Positions 56,628-64,000 of a DNA stretch of 64,000 bases are shown here, piece by piece. A program made the translations under genes and the position numbers. A model generated the notes under the pieces. That model worked only from the letters and a program-made list of their open reading frames with translations, had not been told where the DNA came from and made no database searches. The stretch is taken from contig NW_006920885.1 of the NCBI RefSeq assembly GCF_000417875.1, positions 358,501 through 422,500 of the forward strand. The letters run 5' to 3'. Position 1 is the stretch's first letter. Each line of letters starts with the position of its first letter. This stretch comes from Pseudozyma flocculosa PF-1 (Eukaryota; Basidiomycota; Ustilaginomycetes; Ustilaginales; Ustilaginaceae).

Positions 56628-58180
56628 GGTAGCTCGTTGTGTCGTGAGGCGGGGTATCTGGAACGGGGTTCGATAGAGGTCGAGGAGTCGATGAGAAGAG
56701 AGCGGGGAGCGGCGGAAGAGGGATCGAGGTTGGGGGAAAGGGGGGCTCCCTAGCTTCAGCAGCCTCTCTCCCCTACTTATGAAGCAGCGGCGGGGAAGGC
56801 CGCAGGTCGAGAGGGGCAACTCGCCGTCGCCGCTTCACTTGCAAGCTCAGGATTGCCTTTCTCGGATGCCATCGTACGCTTTTCTGCCGCAATATGGCGA
56901 GATGGGTCGCACGGGTCGGGAGGGCCATCAGATTGTCCTGACAGCGGGCTTGAGCAGGCAAGCTTAAGCTTGTGCTGCTGCGCTGGCCGCGGCTGGCAAC
57001 ACCGATGCGGGGAGAGGCGACAGAGTGGGCTGCCCCTCGGCTTCGCTTCGACACGAGCGCAGCGTTGTCCGTCGCGGCCCCTGCGATTGAAGTGGTCGGT
57101 GCGGGGCTGGTGCGTCGCGAATCGTAGCCGTACGTGCCCCACGGTATCCCTGCCTGCAAGCTGCCTTGTCGTTTGGGCTGGTCCACAGGACGGCGGCTAG
57201 GCCTCGAGGCAGGGTACGTCGGGACCCTTGGTCCGCCTCGGTTCGCCTGGTGGCCCTCCTACCAGAAGCTCTAGGTTCCGGTCAAGGGTCAAGGCTGGCC
57301 AAGTTGGGCGGGGCGCAGGGAGCGGTTCATCGTTGCGTGGTGCCCGTCCGTCACGAGCGACGGTGGGTGGTGTGCGACCAGCACAAGGGAGTGAGCTGGC
57401 GCGTGATCACGACAGCGGCGAGCGAAAGAGCGGATTGATCCAGCTAGAGAGTCCTAGCGTCGGTTGGCGAGAATCGACGGCCGCGATGAGAGCGAGCCGT
57501 ACGTAGGCGGTGAGCGGGCGAGATGGTGGAGTGGGGAAGAGAGCGGAGCAGGGGAGAATGTCGTGCTTCGGCTGTCGAGCCGTCTTCAATTTGACAGGTC
57601 TCTGACGTGCTTCTCCGGCGGCGAAAGGGGTCGCACCAACGACCCGCTTCACCTCACTCCCTGACGCCATCTTGGCCACCCAAAGAGGCACAAGCACACC
57701 ACCACCACCATCTTCGCGATGCCGTCTCACGGCAATCGAAAGAGAGCTAGAGCGAGCACCGTCAGGCAATGATGCCCTCTTGCGGCTTGACCGATGCGAT
57801 CGAATCGAGACCCACTCCCCGTTCCAGCCAGAACCCTGCCCACCGCGGCTGTACGGCATGGTGGGTCGGGATCCCTCAACCGTGCGTGCAACGTGCCTTC
57901 CCGCGGGGTGACAGAGCTTGTGCTTGCCCTTGAGCAGGAAGGCGTTCGCTGTGCTCTTCGTTGGGTCGTCCTCCTGCCTTTGAAGCAGCAAGGACCATGG
58001 CTGAGGTACCGGGGCCGTGGACCAACCTCGATAGCTTCAGAGCCAGGATCTTCCTTGGAGACACCCCGGCCTCCTCCTGCTCTCTCACCATCTCCCTCAA
58101 CCAATCTTGTTCTAGCCATCATACTCACCTTTCGTGCTCTTTTCTTCCACCAACCGCCCATTTGACAGCTTGAGGAGACG
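56628..58180. promoter_or_regulatory. Divergent intergenic region, monooxygenase / MDR oxidoreductase
   Basis: 1.55 kb between starts with no supported exon. The two oxidoreductases diverge from here, so shared control is possible. I see no obvious repeats apart from short CACCACCACC runs near 57700. Confidence 0.5.
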
Positions 58181-60015
58181 ATGTCGACCACCGCAACCGC
58201 AGCCAGGACCTTGCCCGCGCCGATAGAGGTCGGCCGCGGCAGAGATGCCGATCAAGGCGCGGAGCGACATCGCCAGGTCCCAACGTCGCCGCATGGCCCT
58301 CTGTATACCGACGAGCAGCGGGCTGCAGCACTCTCACTCCTGATGCCCAGCCTTGCCGATGCCGTGCTGGGCGCCGGCTGGGACGACGTCCCCTCGCCAC
58401 CCACGCCGTCCAGCCCGACGCTGGAGGCTTCGTCGCTCCTCTCCCCCGGCGGCTGCTCCTCGTCCTTCTCGTCTTCCGGTCCGAGCACGCCTCCCAACGG
58501 CCTCGCAGGTGGCGACGCGCTCCTCGAAAGTGCGGCATCCAAGGGCGGTGGCGCTGGCGTCGGTGCCGGTGCGGCTGCCCGCGAGCTGGAGCACCTCACC
58601 GACGCGCTCCTCGTCCGCTCGTGTCGACAGGGGTGGGAACGCTCCTTTGAGCTCCACTCGCACTGGCCTCGGCCACGCATCGAGGCGGCCGACGAGGTGC
58701 TGATCCGCAACGTCGCCGTCGGCCTCAACCCAGTCGACTGGAAGAGCGTCTCGTACAACTTCGGCATCGCCGACTGGCCCTGGGTCCTCGGCCGCGACGT
58801 GGCGGGCATCGTCGAGCAGGTCGGTGCCGGCGTCGAGGGCTTCCAGGTGGGCGACCGCGTATGGACGTGCGCAGACTCGCGCGACAGCCGCGCCGGCGCC
58901 TACCAGCGCTTCAGCATCGCCAAGGCCGATACCGTCGGCAAGGTTCCCGACCGCGTGCGCGATCAGGAGGCCGCCACCATCGGCACCGGCCTCGTGACGG
59001 CGGCGGTCATCATGTACTGGCTCTTCCGCCTTCCCCCTGCCGCCTCCGTCGCGGCTGCGGCCCCAGCCGGTCCGGCGAGACGCTCGCCATCGTCGATATG
59101 TGGCAAGTGGATCCTCATCTACGGCGGCGGCGCAGTGACGGGCATCTATGCGGCGCAGCTCGCCGCGCTCAGCGGTCTCCGCGTCGTCTCGGTAGCTTCG
59201 CCGAGCAACTTCGACTATCTCCAGTCGATCGGCGTCGAGGCCTGCGTCGATCGCTACGCCGATCCCAGCTCGGTGCTGCGGCGCATCGACGAGATCACTG
59301 CGGGTGATCTGGCGTTCGCCATCGACTGCGTCGGTAGCAAGACAGCCAACATCTGTTACGAGGCCCTCGCTTTGGCCAGCCGTATCTCAGCCGTCGCCGG
59401 GGAGCGGCCTTTGCCGGTGCCCAGGGAAGTCGGTGAGCTCGTCTGCCTTGCCGGCAACCCGAAGCCAGATTTCGTCGACGAGTTCAAGGCCCGGCAAGAG
59501 GCTGTGGGGGGCCAGGGTGCCGATGTCAAAGTGCACCGCATCAGTTTCTCGACCACCGTGAGTCCTGGCTGGCCTCAGCGCCATCGTCCGGCGAGTCGGG
59601 TGTGGCGAACCATGCTTGCTGAACCGTCGCCCCTATGCCCCCTCCACTCAAACATCGTCGTCCAGTTCTATGGCGACAGCAACTTCTCCCGCTCCACCCT
59701 CGATGACATCTATACGCTGCTCTTGTCGGGCGAGCTGCAACCGGTCTGTCCCGAGATTGTCCCCGACGGTCTGGCGGGTATCCGGTGAGTCCCCGACTGA
59801 ATGCGCCACGTAGCCTGAAGTCGACGCTGATCAAAGCCTATGGGTACTCGTGTTGCATCTTGACGACGCTCCCGAGCAGCCGGGGCCTCGAGGCGCTACG
59901 CGATGGGACGGCGCCGCGGGCGAAGAAGCTCGTCGTATCCATTGCCGACACGCCGTCGGCCGACCTGACGCACCTCGGCGTGAAGACAGACCTGGGCTGG
60001 AACGGCGTGGTGTAG
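58181..60015 (+). CDS. Zinc-less MDR oxidoreductase (enoyl-reductase-like) with N-terminal extension
   Basis: NADPH-dependent reductase of the medium-chain superfamily. Exons 58181-59557, 59666-59784 and 59880-60015 sum to 543 residues, about 180 more than usual. The extra ~145 N-terminal residues are Ser/Pro/Gly-rich and disordered. The catalytic (GroES-like) domain has DEVLIRNVAVGLNPVDWKSV, WPWVLGRDVAGIVEQVGAGV and FQVGDRVWTCADSRD. The Zn-ligand cysteine pattern of alcohol dehydrogenases is absent. The nucleotide-binding fold reads WILIYGGGAVTGIYAAQLAA, an unusual GGGxxxG variant of the Rossmann loop. GDLAFAIDCVG and the last exon finish the fold. The family includes fungal trans-enoyl reductases paired with polyketide synthases; none is present here, so the substrate is unknown. 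A short Gly/Pro-rich insert lies before the Rossmann strand. Confidence 0.85.
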
Positions 60016-60096
60016 GCTTCGACCAGCGAGAAGGAGTGTCCGTGATCGTGCGCCACTGGTGCGAGGGAGGAAGGTCGATACGGGCACCCCGCAATT

Positions 60097-61492
60097 CTAG
60101 ACCATCTTGGCCATTTCAGCCCCTTGAGCGGCGACCATCCATTCGAGATCGAGCTCGGTCAGGAATGACTCCATCTGTGGATACGGTTGCGGGAGGGTGA
60201 AGAGAGGCTAGTCAGCATCGGCGGCGGACGAGCGAGAAGCGCGAGGGTGGCTCGAGGCGGAGTGCGTGGCTCACCATCTGCTGTCTCCGCTCCGCCTCGA
60301 CCTTGGCGGCCTGTGTGTACAGCCGGTCCCCGCGGATCTTGACGAGTCTGTGGTGGACAGCCGCGAGCCTCGCCCGCACAGGTCAGCCTCTCAGCCTCCT
60401 GATCCGCGCCTGTGCGATGAAAACGGTCAGGCCAGGGCGAGTGTGAACCTACTTTTCGTGGAAGTGGGCGACGGCGCTGCCGTTGTAGCCCTCTCCCTGC
60501 TCCGCGGGCGGACGGCTGTCCATCTGCGCGTTGTTGGGCGGCACGTAGAGGGGCCGCATCTTGACGGCGCTGAAGGCGGCGCATCGCATGATGCCTGGTG
60601 GAGTCGTGACAGCGACACGGTCAGCCGATCGCCTCGTCGATGCGCTTCCTTGGCACGTCACGACGCACCGATGCTGCCGATGGCGTCGAGCCTGTCGGCA
60701 TCGCTGACACACCAAAACTCCCGACAGGAGTCGAGCCATTGGTCGAGCTCCTTTTCTTGCTGGCTGGGCTCCTCGCCGAGGCTGTGGCTGCGCTGGCGAG
60801 CCTCCCTGCGGCGGCAGTCCTTGGACCAGCTGACGTTGTCGACGATCTTTACGATGCGTTCGCGCTGGACGGCGTCGAGGATGTACGAGGACGGGTGCGA
60901 GTCGAAGAACGAAGAGATGATTGGCAAGGATCCGGACGAGTAGACGGTGGTCTTGGCATACTTTGCATCGTTGAGGTCGTGAAAGAGGCTGGCGTGGGGG
61001 GAGGAGGGAGAGGGGAGGGCGAGCGAAGCAAGGATGGCTGTCAGAGAGAGGGCCGGCGGAAGATCGAGGGCCGGCGCCGGCGAGACGCAACGCAACGCAC
61101 GCTGCCAGTTCTACGACGAGGAGGTCGAGCTGCTCGTCTGCCACGTCTGGGCTGTTTCGGAGCGAGAGTGCGAGCTGGCGGACGCGGTTGACGTGGTGCC
61201 AGTCGTGCGAAGGGTCGTGATTCTCAAAGGCTCTCTGCGGGGTTGGATCGGTCGTTGGAGGTGGAAGGCGGGCTGGTTGGTACCTTTAGCCTGTCATCGC
61301 TGTCGCTGTAAAAGACGAGGGCGCGGCGCGGTGACCGAGAGACGGCTGCTTGCCCTCCCTTCTCACCTTTACGAATGCCTCTGCGTCTCGGATGAGGGCC
61401 TCCTGGACCGTGTACCCGTCTGACGCGTCCGAGGAGATGGACAGCGAGGCGGTGTGGTTTGCCAGGTCTGCTGGCGAGTTGCGCTGTGCCAT
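60097..61492 (-). CDS. HD-domain metal-dependent phosphohydrolase (YedJ-like)
   Basis: Predicted hydrolase of phosphate esters or nucleotides. Six exons (61492-61367, 61234-61101, 60988-60669, 60594-60453, 60347-60275, 60174-60097) total 290 residues. AEAFVK is joined by splicing to RAFENHDPSHDWHHVNRVRQ (first His), then ELAALFHDLNDAKY (the HD pair at about 90-91) and WCVSDADRLDAIGSIG (distal Asp near 185). This H...HD...D set is the metal-binding core of the HD superfamily; spacing and the phrase SHDWxHVxRVR match the YedJ/YpgQ-like branch. The C-terminal half carries MRPLYVPPNNAQMDSRP and FHEKLVKIRGDRLYTQAAKV, typical of that family. The natural substrate is unknown in most members. It converges on the MDR gene with an 81-bp gap. 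Confidence 0.9.
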
Positions 61493-61973
61493 GGTGGGGA
61501 TGGAATGGGAGCCTGCGTGGTGCGGTGCGGTGCGGTGCGGTGCGGCGGCGGCGGTTGGTGTGGCGAGGAGAAGCGAGGAGGATGCTCGAGGAGCGGAAGA
61601 GAAGACAAGAATGGGCAGCCAGCCAGGCTGATCTGTGCACTCAGCAGAGGGAAGGGGGGGGGGGGGGGGCCGGCCCTCTGTGGCAGCGCGGGCTGCAATT
61701 CAATTCGGCGCGAGAGCCGACCCTGTCTCCTCTCCTCTCTCCTCTCCTCTCGTCTCTCTCTTCGACTCCAGCCACCAACAACATCGACGCCACCCGACCA
61801 TCGGACCCCCTTGCCTGCCCATCGAGGCCAGCCATGGACAACATCCCGCTCGGATCTCAGCATTGAGGCCTACCTCGCCGGCATCCGGCTCGCCTCCTCG
61901 CCCGCCCCTTTGCCCCCGCCTTTGCTCTGGCTCTTGCCCCGGCCGCCCCCACGCTGAGCTTCCATCGACCGCC
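61493..61973. promoter_or_regulatory. Divergent promoter, HD hydrolase / F-box gene, with homopolymer G
   Basis: 481 bp between starts. It contains GGTGC units (five copies near 61520-61545), a run of 16 G (61654-61669) and CTCCT pentamers (four or five copies near 61725-61750). Confidence 0.6.
61654..61669. repeat. Homopolymer run of 16 G
   Basis: The longest homopolymer in the window, in the divergent promoter. Length may vary among isolates or reads. Confidence 0.9.
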
Positions 61974-64000
61974 ATGTCGTCCCATGCCCCGCCACGTTCT
62001 ACTCCCTCGCCGCCCAACGCCCCTGCTCCCATCTCTAGCGAGGCAGTCTCGCACCGTACAAGTACGACTGCATCGCCCGCGCCCGCGCCCCTCACCCCGA
62101 CCAGCCTTCACCTCAGCATGCCCTCGATGCACCCGCCTCGCCCGACGGCTCACGCCCTTGAGTCCGCCTCCTCGAGCCGTGCCCAGCGGACCGCCTCGGA
62201 CTGCGCCACCAACCAAGCCGCACACGCATCGTCCGCTCCAGCAATCCCGGCGTCCTCATCGTCAGCCGCTGCTGCCATGGCCACCCAGCGTGGCTCCTTT
62301 TCCTCTGTCACCGCCTGCTCCCGATCGCAATCGCCCGACGACCACAGGTCCAGGTCTGCCACAGCCAGCAGAGCCGGACGCAGAGCCCTCGTCCGCTCCG
62401 GCACGAGCGGCTCCCTGCCTCTATCCGCGTCACCCTCCGCACTCACTCCAGGGTCCGAGACCGGCCCCGCCACAGAATCTGCCCAGTCGGTGGCAGCAGG
62501 GCCCGAATCCGGTCAACTCGGAGCCCAGTCCGCTACCCAGGCTGCCAGTGGGTCTCTTCCGCGATCAGACACGAAGAGCGCGTCCAGCCCCAGGATCAGA
62601 TCCGCCGACATGCAGAGCCAGCAGGCAACCGCCGAAGACGTCGACGACGAGGCCTGCTTCGTCGATCCCGACAGGCCAAAAGTTGACTTCCTCGCACTCC
62701 TGCCGTTTGAGCTGGCCCTCTACGTCCTATACCACCTGCCCTCCCACCGAGACCTAATACGCGCCTCGGCCGTCTGCCGCACGTGGCGAACGGTCGCCAC
62801 CGACAATGTCGTCTGGCGCGAACGCTTCTTCCGCAACCCTGGCTGGGCCATCCGCAGCGATGCCGAGCTCGTCTTGCGGCGCCAACACGAAAAGCACAAG
62901 AAGGCTGCAGCACTGTCCGCCAAGCGGCGCCAGGACAAGCTGAGGGAAGTCGAGCAACGTCGTCAAGCCAGCACGAGCCGGCTCTCGTCTCTCCGGTCAT
63001 GGCGCGAATCGCTCCACATCCCCTCCCTGCCGGATCTGTCGTCGCTCAGCCTGACGGCTTCGGCATCGCTCAGCATCGGAGGGTCCAGCTCCCTCAGCTA
63101 CTCGGCCAAGACCGCAGCAAGGGACGCCCCTGAGGGCACATCGGCTCCTCCTCTTGCTTCTCCCTCGCGTGAAGCGTCCAGCAGCCGCTTCGGCTTCCTT
63201 CCCAGCCCTGCCCGCGGTCCGCTGACTCCTGCTGGACGTCGTCGAGCGCAACGCTCCGCCCCCAGCGACGGCGCTGTCGTCGCTGATGCCAATGCAGTGT
63301 CTCTGGTCAACCGCGCGGGCGCGGACGACGATGCCGCCGCAGCCTCGAGAACAACGTCAGACGACGTCGTCCGAGACGAAGACCTGCTGTCGTCGCTGGA
63401 CTGGCGCATACTGTTCCGCGACCGCCACATCCTCGACCAGCGGTGGCGCCGGTGCCGCGAGCCAGGGGCTTCCAAGGCCACGGGCGGACGCAGCCGCCTG
63501 TCGTCCTCGCCGCGCGCCTTCGAGCCCTCGAGGCGGATCCTGCTGGGCCACAAGGACGGCGTCTACTGCGTGCGCCACGACACGGGCATCGGCTCGGGCA
63601 CCGAGGGTCGCATCGTGTCCGGCTCGCGGGACCGCACCATCCGCGTGTGGGACACGGAGACGGCCAAGTGCCGCCACATCATCAAGGGCCACGCCGCCAG
63701 CGTGCTGTCGCTCCACTACGACGAGCGGATCCTGGTCACCGGCAGCTCGGACGGCTCGGTGTTTGTGTGGGACTTTGCGGGCATCCTGGCGACGACGACA
63801 ACGACGCGGCAGCACGGCGACGAAGACGCCTCGTTCGATGGCAAGAAGGCGGCAATCGTCGGGCCGTCGGCGCCCGCGGACCCGCAGCGCGGCGACGGCA
63901 GCAGCAGCAGCACCTCGACCGCGGAAGAAGGTGACGATGACGACGGCGATGACGACAACAACGACGACGGCGGCGGTGACGATGATGGCGCTGGCGGCCA
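61974..64000 (+). CDS. F-box/WD40 SCF substrate receptor, truncated by the right edge
   Basis: A frame opening at ATG 61974 stays open to the window end, at least 675 residues, so the C-terminus is missing. It would recruit substrates to an SCF ubiquitin ligase. The first ~240 residues are Ser/Ala/Pro-rich and disordered. The F-box reads DFLALLPFELALYVLYHLPS, then RDLIRASAVCRTWRTVATDN and VVWRERFF, at about residues 240-290. A charged, disordered linker contains LDWRILFRDRHILDQRWRR, similar to the pre-propeller segment of Met30/Fbw7-type proteins. WD40 repeats begin at about 520: LGHKDGVYCVRHD, IVSGSRDRTIRVWD, IKGHAASVLSLHYD and VTGSSDGSVFVWD. An Asp-rich insertion follows the second repeat at the edge. 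More repeats must lie beyond. Substrate is unknown; Met30, Pop1 and Fbw7 branches cannot be told apart here. Confidence 0.9.
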   Translation, partial: MSSHAPPRSTPSPPNAPAPISSEAVSHRTSTTASPAPAPLTPTSLHLSMPSMHPPRPTAHALESASSSRAQRTASDCATNQAAHASSAPAIPASSSSAAAAMATQRGSFSSVTACSRSQSPDDHRSRSATASRAGRRALVRSGTSGSLPLSASPSALTPGSETGPATESAQSVAAGPESGQLGAQSATQAASGSLPRSDTKSASSPRIRSADMQSQQATAEDVDDEACFVDPDRPKVDFLALLPFELALYVLYHLPSHRDLIRASAVCRTWRTVATDNVVWRERFFRNPGWAIRSDAELVLRRQHEKHKKAAALSAKRRQDKLREVEQRRQASTSRLSSLRSWRESLHIPSLPDLSSLSLTASASLSIGGSSSLSYSAKTAARDAPEGTSAPPLASPSREASSSRFGFLPSPARGPLTPAGRRRAQRSAPSDGAVVADANAVSLVNRAGADDDAAAASRTTSDDVVRDEDLLSSLDWRILFRDRHILDQRWRRCREPGASKATGGRSRLSSSPRAFEPSRRILLGHKDGVYCVRHDTGIGSGTEGRIVSGSRDRTIRVWDTETAKCRHIIKGHAASVLSLHYDERILVTGSSDGSVFVWDFAGILATTTTTRQHGDEDASFDGKKAAIVGPSAPADPQRGDGSSSSTSTAEEGDDDDGDDDNNDDGGGDDDGAGG

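Noticed and set aside
61224..61366. Extra exon in the HD-hydrolase gene
   Set aside because: A short frame (YSDSDDRLK) sits between two splice-like sites, but including it breaks the frame. Direct joining of 61367 to 61234 restores the conserved sequence.
1..64000. tRNA, rRNA, transposons, CRISPR arrays, bacterial operons
   Set aside because: I checked T-arm-like GGTTCGA words (for example near 1571, 2965 and 13356) and none has the flanking stems. No reverse transcriptase, transposase, terminal repeat or spacer-repeat structure was seen.

Overview
The window reads as nuclear DNA of a GC-rich basidiomycete fungus, most likely a smut-lineage (Ustilaginomycotina) yeast or dimorphic fungus. The reasons are short spliceosomal introns (about 50-240 bp) with almost invariant GTGAGT-type donors, closely packed genes on both strands, long low-complexity Ala/Ser/Pro/Gln-rich segments inside proteins, and families such as an intronless ADP/ATP carrier, Saf4, Loa1, Avt3-like, Mis18 and a delta-type phospholipase C. 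The lineage is inferred from this style; no rRNA or other marker is present. I found no mobile element, CRISPR array, tRNA or rRNA by eye.

Layout, left to right: an RBMS-type two-RRM protein cut by the left edge (minus, 1-1825); a 3.3-kb gene-free stretch; an OB-fold-like orphan (minus, 5147-7312) divergent from the splicing factor Saf4/CCDC130 (plus, 7615-8856); Loa1-type acyltransferase (minus, 9027-10811); ADP/ATP carrier (minus, 11718-12656); a 772-residue SUZ-domain protein (minus, 14527-16984) divergent from a Cid1-type terminal nucleotidyltransferase (plus, 17821-20642); a vacuolar amino-acid transporter (plus, 21523-24220); a mitochondrial peroxiredoxin (minus, 24709-25726) divergent from Mis18 (plus, 26353-27750); Dcp1 (minus, 28023-29750) divergent from a 14-exon, 1501-residue protein that I propose as a meiotic chromosome-axis (Red1/SYCP2-like) candidate (plus, 30781-36498).

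The right half holds a bHLH transcription factor (plus, 39295-42492); a secreted double-psi beta-barrel pro-protein (minus, 43537-44290); a 4.3-kb gene-poor stretch; phospholipase C (minus, 48583-53262) divergent from an acidic/lysine-rich C2H2 protein (plus, 53979-55083); an SfnB/DszC-like flavin monooxygenase (minus, 55205-56627) divergent from a zinc-less MDR oxidoreductase (plus, 58181-60015); an HD-domain phosphohydrolase (minus, 60097-61492) divergent from an F-box/WD40 substrate receptor that runs off the right edge (plus, 61974-64000).

The genes do not form one pathway, as expected for a fungal chromosome arm. There is a noticeable concentration of RNA-fate genes (RBMS, Saf4, SUZ protein, Cid1-like, Dcp1) and two chromosome-segregation genes (Mis18 and the axis candidate) close together. 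For the multi-exon genes modelled here, the exon lengths sum to an intact reading frame, which is the main internal check on the splice models. Gene-free intervals repeatedly carry short direct arrays of GGCCA, GGCA or GGCAA units, the most conspicuous non-coding structure in the window.
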